A stretch of 10,125 nt of DNA from Ignatzschineria sp. Lineage in GTDB: Bacteria; Pseudomonadota; Gammaproteobacteria; Cardiobacteriales; Wohlfahrtiimonadaceae. Shown here in pieces: positions 1-7,080 of the stretch. The notes under the pieces are model-generated. The model saw only the letters and a list, made by a program, of their open reading frames with translations. It was not told the DNA's origin and did no database searches. Position 1 is the stretch's first letter. Each line of letters begins with the position of its first letter. Location: positions 1 to 10,125 of the forward strand of contig JASLEF010000203.1 in the NCBI GenBank assembly GCA_030151245.1, in the 5' to 3' direction. A program made the position numbers and the translations under genes.

Positions 1-1421
1 TCTTTTCCACCAAAGCCTGATTGCTTGAATCCGCCAAATGGTGTCGTAATATCGCCTTCGCTGAAACCGTTCACTGAGATTGTTCCTGCTTTAATCGCTG
101 AGGCGACATGAAATGCACGCTTAAGATTATCCGTGTAAAACGAGGCAGCGAGTCCATAGTGAGAATCATTAGCTAGCTCAATCGCTTCTTCATCATTTGA
201 GAATGTGCATACTGCGAGTACAGGTCCAAAAACTTCATTTTGAAAGAGCGTCATATCTGAGCGAACTTCATCAAAGATTGTGGGTTCAACATACCAACCA
301 CTTCCTAGATCGCTATGAATCTTTCCACCAGCAACAAGCTTGCCACCTTCCTGTAACGTGATATCAATAAAGGACTTCACTTTATTAAAGTGTGCTTCTT
401 CTACCATAGGGCCAATAGAAACCTCAGGGTCAAGAGGGCTACCGACCTTCCAGTTTTGAAGCTCGGAAACAACTTTATTGAGGAGCTGATCTTTGACGGA
501 TTCATGAACAAGAAGACGGGAACCACAGCTACAGTTTTCACTCATATTCCAGAAAGCAGATGCCAAAATATGGGGAACTGCGGCATCGAGATCTGCATCT
601 TCAAAGATGATCTGGGGGCTTTTCCCGCCACACTCTAAAATGATCTCTTTAAGGTTGCTTTCTGCAGAATATTTGAGAAAGTAACGACCCACTTCTGTCG
701 AGCCGGTAAAGGAGACCACATCGACATCCATATGACGACCTAAGGCTTCTCCAACCTTTTCCCCAAGACCTGTGACAAGACTTAATGCCCCTTGAGGAAC
801 ACCTGCTTCATAGGCAAGCTCAACCATGCGATAAGCACTGAGAGAGGTAAGTTCAGCAGGTTTTACAATGACGGAGTTACCGGCTGTTAATGCAGGAGCG
901 ACTTTCCATGCAAACATCTGTGCCGGGAAGTTCCATGGGAGGACTGCGCCGACAACGCCTATGGGCTCATTCACAATTAAACCTAACGCATCTTGCCCTG
1001 TAGGGGCGATTTTTCCAAAACATTTATCGATCGCTTCAGCATACCAATAGAATGTTTCAATGGTTGCTGGAATATCAGTATTTAAACATTCGGTAATCGG
1101 TTTTCCTGCATCTACGCAATCAAGCGCAGCTAACTCTTCTTGATGTGTTTCCAGTAATTGACAAAATCGTAGCATGACCGCTTTGCGTTCAGCGGGGGAT
1201 TGCTTGCTCCAAACGCCAGATTCAAATGTCTCTCGGGCGACTTTTACCGCAGCATCAATATCATTATGATCGCCATCAGCGATTGTCCCGATAACTTTTT
1301 TATCAATGGGAGAGATATTTTCAAGCGTGCCGGCCTTACTGGTGTAACCGGCAATGAGGTTGTTTACAACAAGCTCCCCGCGCTGGGCGAGAGCAAATAT
1401 CTCTTCTTTACGTTTAACCAT
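1..1421 (-). CDS. Aldehyde dehydrogenase (NAD(P)+), 3' end outside the window; likely alpha-ketoglutarate semialdehyde dehydrogenase
   Basis: Visible are 473 residues of an ALDH-superfamily enzyme that normally has about 495-500, so roughly 25 C-terminal residues lie beyond the left edge. Seen directly: PWNFP at residues 162-166, Lys187 in a KPAE motif, the cofactor-loop motif FTGSTEVG at 238-245, general base Glu263 in LECGGKSP, and catalytic Cys297 in ENCSCGSR. The 34-residue Glu-Cys spacing is the family norm. The C-terminal PFGGFKQSG motif reaches the window edge. The start at 1421 is set by a strong AGGAGG-type SD just upstream. The gene follows the deaminase gene by 115 bp on the same strand, so the inferred role is oxidation of alpha-ketoglutarate semialdehyde to alpha-ketoglutarate, the last step of hydroxyproline catabolism. 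The sequence also resembles PuuC-type dehydrogenases, so a polyamine-derived aldehyde is an alternative substrate. Family call is firm; substrate comes from context. Confidence 0.9.
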   Translation of the reverse strand, partial: MVKRKEEIFALAQRGELVVNNLIAGYTSKAGTLENISPIDKKVIGTIADGDHNDIDAAVKVARETFESGVWSKQSPAERKAVMLRFCQLLETHQEELAALDCVDAGKPITECLNTDIPATIETFYWYAEAIDKCFGKIAPTGQDALGLIVNEPIGVVGAVLPWNFPAQMFAWKVAPALTAGNSVIVKPAELTSLSAYRMVELAYEAGVPQGALSLVTGLGEKVGEALGRHMDVDVVSFTGSTEVGRYFLKYSAESNLKEIILECGGKSPQIIFEDADLDAAVPHILASAFWNMSENCSCGSRLLVHESVKDQLLNKVVSELQNWKVGSPLDPEVSIGPMVEEAHFNKVKSFIDITLQEGGKLVAGGKIHSDLGSGWYVEPTIFDEVRSDMTLFQNEVFGPVLAVCTFSNDEEAIELANDSHYGLAASFYTDNLKRAFHVASAIKAGTISVNGFSEGDITTPFGGFKQSGFGGK

Positions 1422-1499
1422 AGATTCCTCCTAAGGATGATTGAAAGGTATTATTTTAGTTGTGGTGATGGGGATGCTTGGGATCGGGAGATCCATAGA

Positions 1500-1522
1500 A
1501 AGGGGGCTTTAGAGCTCCCCTT
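1500..1522 (-). terminator. Hairpin between deaminase and aldehyde dehydrogenase genes (weak terminator or attenuator)
   Basis: The stem pairs AAGGGG with CCCCTT and continues with GCT/AGC after one bulged T, closing on a four-base loop. Read on the minus strand it starts 14 bases after the deaminase stop and is followed by a short TTTCT run. The short T-run suggests partial termination within the operon or an mRNA-stabilising 3' hairpin. A second small hairpin, GGATC-GGGA-GATCC, lies at 1481-1494. Confidence 0.45.
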
Positions 1523-1536
1523 ATGATGACCTACGA

Positions 1537-2400
1537 TTATTTAAAGAATGCGAGGAACTCCTCACGCTCTGCTTGTGAGAGATCCGAGAGCGGTACGCGT
1601 ACTTTCCCGACATTAAGTGTTGCATTGAGACATCCTAGTTTTGCTTTCTGGTTATAACTGCCGGACTCCATGGAGTAGATCGCAGGATAGATCTCAGTCA
1701 TGATTTTTCGTGCACTATCCCAATCACCCGCTTGTGTGGCATTAAAAAGGGCTACTTGTTCGCCTGGGAAGACATTACCTGCGCCAGCAATCCAGCTTTT
1801 AGCGCCCCAGAAGAAGAAGTCAACCGGTTGATCATCACAACCACAAACAATATCGAAATCTTCAAAAGGGGTTTGTAAAAGGCGAAGTGCGCGGCTGAAA
1901 TCACCACTACTTTCTTTAAGCCCAGCGATATTGGGGTTTTTTGCCAGATGAACCACCGTCTCATATTCGATCTCGATCCCAATTCTATCGGGGAAGTTAT
2001 ACATAATAATGGGAAGGTCTGTTGCCTTAGCGACCGCTTCATAGTGGGCAATAACGCCGGCTTGATCGGGGAGGCTATAGGCAGGGGGCGCAACCATTAA
2101 GGCTTCGTAACCGAGTGCTAAAGCTTCTTTTGCCCGGCGGCAAGCCCCTTCAGTAGAAAGATCATTGGCGCCGGCAATTAAGGTCACTTTGCCTTTGGCA
2201 ACGCTGGCAACCGTTTTAAGAACCGTTTCTCGCTCTGCTTCGTTAAGGGCATAATATTCACCCGTTGTTCCACAAGCGACAAGTCCTGAGACGCCTTTAT
2301 CAATAAAGCTTTGCGTTAAGACCTTTAATGTTTCAACATCAAGGCTGCCATCTGCGTGGAAAGGGGTGACTAAAGGAACATAAATACCATTAAATCTCAT
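1537..2400 (-). CDS. DHDPS/NAL-family lyase, probable 1-pyrroline-4-hydroxy-2-carboxylate deaminase
   Basis: A 287-residue class I aldolase-type (beta/alpha)8 barrel of the dihydrodipicolinate synthase / N-acetylneuraminate lyase family, full length for the family. Seen directly: the GTTGE motif at residues 44-48, Tyr134 in YNFPDR, and Schiff-base Lys162 in AGLKESSGD. The start at 2400 is preferred over an in-frame ATG at 2493 because GGAGA lies 7 bases upstream, the protein then begins with the typical short strand before VPLVTPF, and the longer version would overlap the preceding gene. Known biology: an LhpC-type member of this family dehydrates and deaminates pyrroline-4-hydroxy-2-carboxylate to alpha-ketoglutarate semialdehyde. 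Its place directly after an epimerase and a D-amino-acid-type oxidoreductase supports that role here rather than lysine biosynthesis. An N-acetylneuraminate or other keto-acid lyase cannot be excluded from sequence alone. Confidence 0.88.
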   Translation of the reverse strand: MRFNGIYVPLVTPFHADGSLDVETLKVLTQSFIDKGVSGLVACGTTGEYYALNEAERETVLKTVASVAKGKVTLIAGANDLSTEGACRRAKEALALGYEALMVAPPAYSLPDQAGVIAHYEAVAKATDLPIIMYNFPDRIGIEIEYETVVHLAKNPNIAGLKESSGDFSRALRLLQTPFEDFDIVCGCDDQPVDFFFWGAKSWIAGAGNVFPGEQVALFNATQAGDWDSARKIMTEIYPAIYSMESGSYNQKAKLGCLNATLNVGKVRVPLSDLSQAEREEFLAFFK

Positions 2401-2459
2401 AATGAATTCTCCATATTTATTATTGATAGTGATTAAAAATGAATTGATACAAGTATTTT

Positions 2460-3710
2460 TTAAATAAATCGATCGAGCGTAAAAGCTGCGCAATCAATCG
2501 GTAGTGGTTGCTTAAAATGCATAGCTTTAATAATTTCGGCAGTCAGTGCCGCGTGAGTTAAACCTAGGTGTTGATGCCCAAATGCAAAGTAGCAATTGTG
2601 CTTTTTATCGATCACCGGAAGTGAATCGCAGATTGTCGGGCGAAAGCCCATCCATTCACTGCTTTCCCTATGATCAAGTTCATCTTTGAGCATAGGGGCA
2701 GCGAGAGGAAGAAAGTTTTGTGCCCGTTTCATATTGGGCGGAAGTTTTAGCCCGCCATACTCCACTGTTCCGGCAAGACGTAAGCCCTTATCCATTGGGG
2801 TCATAATAAATCTTCGATCTGCGCTAGAGACAGGGATAGGTAAACGGTTAATCTCGTGAGGGAGCATTAAGTGATAACCTCGCTCAGTTTCTAGCGGAAC
2901 CTCAATTTTGCTTAACTGTTTGACAAAAGGTTTTGAAAAAGCCCCTGTGGAGAGCAGTATATTGTCTGTTTTAATAACCCCTTTAGGGGTTGATAAAATA
3001 GTGATGCCATTTTGCGCTTGGGACAACGACATCACCTCACAATGTTGTTGAATCTCCCCTCCTAGTTTTTGAAATTCATTGGCAAGATGATGAATCATGG
3101 CTTCTAAATTCACGATATGTCCCGTATTTGGAAAAAAGAGCCCTCCCATTTGGGTCTCTGATAATGCCGGCACCATTTCATGAAGCGCTTGTTTATTCAA
3201 GATACTATTGGTGACATTGAGGGTATTGAGATGATTCCCATGTTTTTGAAGTGAGGCGAGGGTCTCCTCTTTCTCTGCAACGAGTAGGGAACCTTCAATT
3301 TTGAGCCATTGATGAAGATTCCATTGATCTCTAAATAACTCCCAAGCAGGAAGCGCTGCCTGATTTAAACGTTGTAATTGCGCATGAATATGCTGAAAGG
3401 GTTGAGCTCGCATATTCTTGAGAAGTTTTATTCCCCATGGCATTAATTGAGGAAGGTAACGCCAATCTAACCGAAGAGGACCTAAGGGATCTAAGAGCAT
3501 TTTAGGCAACTGCTTTAAGATAGAAGGGTCCGCTATGGGATATACCTGTTCTGTCGCAATATGTCCTGCATTCCCCCACGATGCCCCTTTTCCAATTTCA
3601 TCTTTGTCGATTAATAGAACCTGAACGCCTGCTTTTTGAAGCGTGAGGGCAATGGTGACTCCGATAATCCCGGCACCAACGATGGTAAAAGAATAAATTT
3701 TTTCACTCAT
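2460..3710 (-). CDS. DadA-like FAD oxidoreductase, probable cis-4-hydroxy-D-proline dehydrogenase
   Basis: A 416-residue DAO/DadA-family flavoprotein. The N-terminal dinucleotide fold shows VGAGIIG at residues 11-17 and an acidic residue (Asp35) ending the second strand, followed by a GASWGNAGHI segment at 42-51 typical of D-amino-acid dehydrogenases. The C-terminal FAD-contact region contains WMGFRPTICDSLPVI and GHQHLGLTHA. The start at 3710 has AGAGG 7 bases upstream; the longer frame opening at 3803 runs into the epimerase gene and lacks that support. It lies 68 bp after the epimerase gene and 59 bp before the deaminase gene, so all three are probably co-transcribed. The inferred role is oxidation of cis-4-hydroxy-D-proline to pyrroline-4-hydroxy-2-carboxylate, passing electrons to the respiratory chain. 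It is a single polypeptide, with no LhpE/LhpF-like extra subunits next to it. General D-amino-acid dehydrogenase activity is the main alternative. Confidence 0.88.
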   Translation of the reverse strand: MSEKIYSFTIVGAGIIGVTIALTLQKAGVQVLLIDKDEIGKGASWGNAGHIATEQVYPIADPSILKQLPKMLLDPLGPLRLDWRYLPQLMPWGIKLLKNMRAQPFQHIHAQLQRLNQAALPAWELFRDQWNLHQWLKIEGSLLVAEKEETLASLQKHGNHLNTLNVTNSILNKQALHEMVPALSETQMGGLFFPNTGHIVNLEAMIHHLANEFQKLGGEIQQHCEVMSLSQAQNGITILSTPKGVIKTDNILLSTGAFSKPFVKQLSKIEVPLETERGYHLMLPHEINRLPIPVSSADRRFIMTPMDKGLRLAGTVEYGGLKLPPNMKRAQNFLPLAAPMLKDELDHRESSEWMGFRPTICDSLPVIDKKHNCYFAFGHQHLGLTHAALTAEIIKAMHFKQPLPIDCAAFTLDRFI

Positions 3711-3778
3711 AATAACGCCTCTAAGTTGGGTGATGAAGAACCTTCTTTCGATCTCTTTGATATCGATGATGGCGAGGC

Positions 3779-4726
3779 TTATGAGGGCGTAATGCCATAG
3801 CAAAAGGGATCATTACTATCGAGAATCAGCGTATTGTCACCACAAACATAAGCGGTACCTCTGATAATCGGTGTAATATCATCACCATCACGCTGAAAGC
3901 TTGCTTGGAATTGACTGCCTATCACGCTTTCTTGAATCCAGATCTCTCCCTCTTGAAGTTTGCCATCTGCGACTAAACAGGCGACTTTAGCGCTCGTGCC
4001 GGTACCACAGGGAGAACGATCATAAGCGCCTCCCGGGCACATGACAAAGCTGCGACTATGGGCAGTAGGCGAATCTTGAAAGAGTTCAACATGATCGATT
4101 TCTTGACCATTTTCGCCGGTAATACCTTCGGCTTTTAGCGCCGCCATAATACGAATAGTGATCTCGCTGAGGGCTTGAACATTGTCTAGTTTAATATCGG
4201 CAAAGTGCTGATTAACGAGAAAGAACCAATTCCCTCCCCAAGCAATATCACCGTTCACATCGCCTATTTGGGGGACGTGAACGGTTATCGCTTGTCGATA
4301 GCGATAAGCAGGGACATTCTTTAGGCTAATTGAACCATCTTCATGGACGGTTGTCGTGATATCCCCAACAGGTGTTTCGATAAGGTGCTCGCCTGTTTTA
4401 ATCTCTCCTAAATAGATCAATGATGCCATGAGCCCAATAGTGCCATGACCACACATGCCAAGATAGCCCTTATTGTTAAAGAAGATCACTCCGGCAGTTG
4501 CCTGAGCTTTTTGTGGCGGGCAGAGGAGGGCGCCCACAAGAACATCGTTGCCACGAGGCTCTAAAATGACAGCCTCCCGGTAGTGATCAAATTGGTTTTT
4601 AAGAATCTCTAATCGCTCAGCCATGGAGCCATTTCCTAAATCAGGAAAGCCCTCTAATACGAGACGTGTCGGTTCACCGCCCGTATGGGAGTCGAGAACT
4701 CTGATGGTCTTTACGGTATTGCTCAT
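3779..4726 (-). CDS. lhpA: 4-hydroxyproline 2-epimerase (proline racemase family)
   Basis: A 315-residue protein matching the length of the cofactor-independent proline racemase family. Both catalytic cysteines are present: Cys92 in MCGHGTIG and Cys240 in SPCGTGTSA. Two cysteines mark an epimerase/racemase; the related hydroxyproline dehydratases carry Thr in one position. The N-terminal SHTGGEPTR signature is at residues 13-21. The start at 4726 is chosen because GGAGAG lies 7 bases upstream; an ATG at 4741 would place the start inside that SD. It is the first gene of the minus-strand cluster and faces the AraC regulator. Adjacent DadA-like, DHDPS-family and ALDH genes point to trans-4-hydroxy-L-proline to cis-4-hydroxy-D-proline epimerisation as the first catabolic step. 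Plain proline racemase activity is possible but fits the neighbours less well. Confidence 0.92.
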   Translation of the reverse strand: MSNTVKTIRVLDSHTGGEPTRLVLEGFPDLGNGSMAERLEILKNQFDHYREAVILEPRGNDVLVGALLCPPQKAQATAGVIFFNNKGYLGMCGHGTIGLMASLIYLGEIKTGEHLIETPVGDITTTVHEDGSISLKNVPAYRYRQAITVHVPQIGDVNGDIAWGGNWFFLVNQHFADIKLDNVQALSEITIRIMAALKAEGITGENGQEIDHVELFQDSPTAHSRSFVMCPGGAYDRSPCGTGTSAKVACLVADGKLQEGEIWIQESVIGSQFQASFQRDGDDITPIIRGTAYVCGDNTLILDSNDPFCYGITPS

Positions 4727-5022
4727 AGGTGATCTCTCCATAGTTTTTTATAGGTTATTGTTCTATTGATATATCTATTTATCTGTCTATTTATTTTTTG
4801 TAGGTTTTTCAGATAAATTAAATTAGTACTAAATCATGACTTTGCGAATTTTTTGATCATATTTAATAACTGTTGATATTCAGTCTGCTTGATTTGTGTT
4901 GCCGTTTCTTGATATGTTTTGATCTAAGTGATGCGCAAATTCGCACAATGAAAAAATAAAAAATGTCGTGAAAATAATAAAAATAACGAGATGTATCGCT
5001 TTAAACTTAAAGGAGGAACTTT
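4727..5022. promoter_or_regulatory. Divergent control region between hydroxyproline operon and AraC-family regulator
   Basis: This 296-bp AT-rich gap must hold the promoters of both the minus-strand catabolic operon and the plus-strand regulator. It contains TGCGAATTT at 4843-4851 and its exact reverse complement at 4937-4945, centres 94 bp apart. It also holds a 10-bp perfect palindrome TTAGTACTAA (4823-4832), a direct repeat of TTTTGATC (4851-4858 and 4917-4924), and a 9-bp repeat TCTATTTAT with 12-bp period (4774-4782, 4786-4794). A weak minus-strand sigma70 pair, TTCGCA and TAATTT with 17-bp spacing, overlaps the first TGCGAATTT site, as might be expected at an activator-dependent promoter. 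No strong consensus promoter was found. Confidence 0.6.
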
Positions 5023-5799
5023 ATGTTTATTCAAAATTTTTTGGAGAAGTATCAAGGGAAACAAGCTTTTTTAGTCAGTAGCTTAGAGGAGTTTACGAGC
5101 AATATAAAATTGATCATGCCGCTGATGAATTCGATGACAAATATTACCTTTTTTATTAAAAATACTGCGGCGGAATATCAGCTTATTAATGATTGTTTTT
5201 TAGAACGAAGTGGACTGAAATCATTTAATGAAATTATTGGAAAGACTTCTGCGGATGTTTTTCAGAGTCATTTTGGGACGGTTTATGAAGAACAAGATTT
5301 TAAAGTGATTGAAACGGGTCAGCACATTGTGAATCGTTTAGAACTTCATTCTTATAATAATGGATTAATGGGATGGTGCATGACGACGAAAATTCCTATT
5401 TATGACACTCAATTAAAAGTCGTTGGGGTTGTAGGGATCTCTGTTGATTTACAAGAGGATAAGCTGGTAAGAACAGATCTGAATGTTCGCTTAAATAGAG
5501 TTTTAGATTATGTGAGCGAGAATTTTTTTACGCAAATTTCGACACAAGAACTTGCTGTTTTAGCACATCTATCTGTATCGCAATTAAATCGGCAATTTCG
5601 AGAGATTTTTTTGATGACACCTTTGCAATTAATTCAGAAAAAACGTTTTGAGCATGCGGTCTATCTTCTTTCAAAAGATCTGTCGATTACAGAAGTATCG
5701 ATGCAGTGTGGCTATATCGATCATAGTGCTTTTAGTCGAAAATTTAAGGAGTTTACGAATATGACGCCGAGTGAATTTAAGCTAGCGATGGCCTCATGA
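5023..5799 (+). CDS. PAS-AraC family transcriptional regulator of the hydroxyproline operon
   Basis: A 258-residue regulator. Residues about 38-143 look like a PAS sensor domain (NITFFIKN opening strand, GKTSADVF, and a closing GVVGISVDLQ strand). Residues about 155-258 form an AraC/XylS DNA-binding domain with two helix-turn-helix units near 174-195 (STQELAVLAHLSVSQLNRQF) and 222-243 (ITEVSMQCGYIDHSAFSRKF), closing with the usual MTPSEF. The start is unambiguous: AGGAGG at 5011-5016, 6 bases from ATG. Transcribed divergently from the catabolic operon, it is the natural candidate for an LhpR-like activator. A PAS domain in place of the common AraC cupin domain suggests sensing of a small ligand such as hydroxyproline or a pyrroline intermediate, which is inference. 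It may also control the permease gene downstream. Confidence 0.9.
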   Translation: MFIQNFLEKYQGKQAFLVSSLEEFTSNIKLIMPLMNSMTNITFFIKNTAAEYQLINDCFLERSGLKSFNEIIGKTSADVFQSHFGTVYEEQDFKVIETGQHIVNRLELHSYNNGLMGWCMTTKIPIYDTQLKVVGVVGISVDLQEDKLVRTDLNVRLNRVLDYVSENFFTQISTQELAVLAHLSVSQLNRQFREIFLMTPLQLIQKKRFEHAVYLLSKDLSITEVSMQCGYIDHSAFSRKFKEFTNMTPSEFKLAMAS

Positions 5800-5814
5800 A
5801 CGGTGAAGAATGAT

Positions 5815-5884
5815 GCGCAATAATCGTGACCCAAAAAACGTCGAGCATTGGCTTTTTGAGAAAGCTTGTACCGATTATTGACGC
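5815..5884. repeat. 70-bp inverted repeat between convergent genes, with nested hairpin
   Basis: GCG-CAATAATCG (5815-5826) is mirrored by CGATTATTG-A-CGC (5872-5884), giving a 12-bp stem with one bulged A. Within the 45-base spacer a second hairpin, GCTTT-TTGAG-AAAGC, sits at 5851-5865. It lies between the stops of the AraC gene (5799) and the permease gene (5907), so it may act as a two-way terminator or 3' mRNA barrier, although neither side shows a proper T-run. Confidence 0.5.
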
Positions 5885-5906
5885 TGTGATCGCTCTCTAT
5901 TGGTGA

Positions 5907-6830
5907 CTAATAGTAGTGCCCGCTTGCCATTATTATCGGAATGGTCATAATCGATAACAGCGTACTCCAAGTAATCATGGATGCCATAGCATCGGAATCT
6001 CCGCCCATTTGTCTTGAGAGGATATAAGCATTGCCGGCACATGGCATTGTCGCAAATAGGAGTGCAATGCCTGCCGGAAGTCCTGTAATACCGAGGAGAT
6101 AGAGGGAAATCATGGTGAAGAGTGGGGTGATGAGAAGTTTGAGAATAAGCGCTAAGCAGACACCGCTACTTTTTTGGCGATCCATCACGAGAATTAAGCC
6201 TGCGCCGACAGACATTAAACTCAAGGGAGTTGCGGTATTGCCAAGATAAAGCATCCATTGTTTGAAAGGTCCAGAGATCGTGATATTGAGAAGATTTGCG
6301 AAAATACCGATCAATACGCCGATAATGAGAGGGTTTTTAAAGAGGGCGATGATAATACCGCCGAAGTTCTTTTTCCCACTTTGATTGCTTCCGTAAACAT
6401 TCAATACCGAGATTGAAAGAATATTAATGACAATGATCATATAAGCCATGAAAACGCCAGCAATAACAATACCGGCACTGCCGAATAAAGATTGCGATAG
6501 TGCTAAAAAGACGTAAGAGTTATAGCGGACACCGCCCTGAAAGATCGAAGTAAACAGCGTATTTTCAATATTAAATATTCGTTTCATGGGAAAGAGAAGG
6601 ATCGCAACTAGCATCGTGGCAATAAAGGTCGCCATTAATCCACCCCATAATCCAGGCTCACTAAAGTTTGCTTTAGAAACTTCTAAAATTAAAAGAACGG
6701 GGAAAAAGAGGTAGTAAACCAACCATTCAATACCTTTCCAAAGATCGCTACTAGGTAATAAACGTTTAGCGATAAAACCAGTCATCACAAGCCCAAAAAT
6801 GGGCAGGACGGAGAGAAGCGTTTCTAGCAT
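5907..6830 (-). CDS. AEC (auxin efflux carrier) family permease
   Basis: A 307-residue, strongly hydrophobic inner-membrane protein with about ten predicted membrane segments in two halves, matching the AEC family (usually about 300-320 residues). The first half has segments near residues 4-22, 33-53 and 62-82. The second half contains NPLIIGVLIGIFANLL and the TPLSLMSVGAGL motif, followed by the family's conserved C-terminal signature around PCAGNAYILSRQMGGDSDA, ending in STLLSIMTIP. The start at 6830 fits the usual N-terminus, although its SD is weak (GGA about 10 bases away). The gene converges on the AraC regulator and is not in its operon. Known AEC members move organic anions such as malate. 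Placement beside a hydroxyproline locus with no other transporter in view suggests a linked substrate, but this is not shown. No close match to a characterised member is recognised. Confidence 0.85.
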   Translation of the reverse strand: MLETLLSVLPIFGLVMTGFIAKRLLPSSDLWKGIEWLVYYLFFPVLLILEVSKANFSEPGLWGGLMATFIATMLVAILLFPMKRIFNIENTLFTSIFQGGVRYNSYVFLALSQSLFGSAGIVIAGVFMAYMIIVINILSISVLNVYGSNQSGKKNFGGIIIALFKNPLIIGVLIGIFANLLNITISGPFKQWMLYLGNTATPLSLMSVGAGLILVMDRQKSSGVCLALILKLLITPLFTMISLYLLGITGLPAGIALLFATMPCAGNAYILSRQMGGDSDAMASMITWSTLLSIMTIPIIMASGHYY

Positions 6831-7014
6831 ATTGATTGATCCATAGGATGATAAGTGAAATGATGACGCTTCTCAAAGTTAGCATTAATCGAAAGGGATT
6901 CCCAGTCTCTATTTTGTAAGGTTTTGATAGGAATGAATTGCCAATTAGAAGATGGAACATGTCAAGGTGAGGGCGAGATAATGTTCGGGATAATATGTGA
7001 AATTTTACAGAGAA
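6831..7014. other. Upstream region of the AEC permease gene
   Basis: No credible gene is seen here. The AEC promoter should lie in this stretch, read leftwards. Candidates are a minus-strand TTGACA at 6965-6960 without a good -10 at the right distance, and a TATTAT -10-like box at 6995-6990 with a poor -35. Neither is convincing. Confidence 0.4.
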
Positions 7015-7046
7015 AAAGCCCATCAAACAGAAGTTTCATGGGCTTT
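7015..7046 (-). terminator. Rho-independent terminator after the first PotF-like gene
   Basis: A 9-bp perfect stem, AAAGCCCAT (7015-7023) with ATGGGCTTT (7038-7046), continues past a C-C mismatch into AAAC/GTTT with an AGAA tetraloop. Read on the minus strand the GC part is followed by TTTTTCTCT. It begins 34 bases after the stop at 7081, so the binding-protein gene is closed off from the permease gene. Confidence 0.85.
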
Positions 7047-7080
7047 GAAGTGAATCTTATTTTAGAAAGTAATGAATGAC

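Noticed and set aside
390..1526. Plus-strand open frames at 390-638, 868-1050 and 1200-1526
   Set aside because: The first two lie wholly, and the third largely, opposite the aldehyde dehydrogenase gene, whose catalytic motifs are intact on the minus strand.
4927..4946. Possible CRP-type site around the second TGCGAATTT copy
   Set aside because: The half-sites AGTGA and TCGCA are separated by nine bases rather than six and match poorly.
6766..7026. 86-codon minus-strand open frame overlapping the 5' end of the permease gene and the terminator region
   Set aside because: It overlaps the well-supported AEC gene in another frame, begins inside the terminator hairpin and shows no family features.
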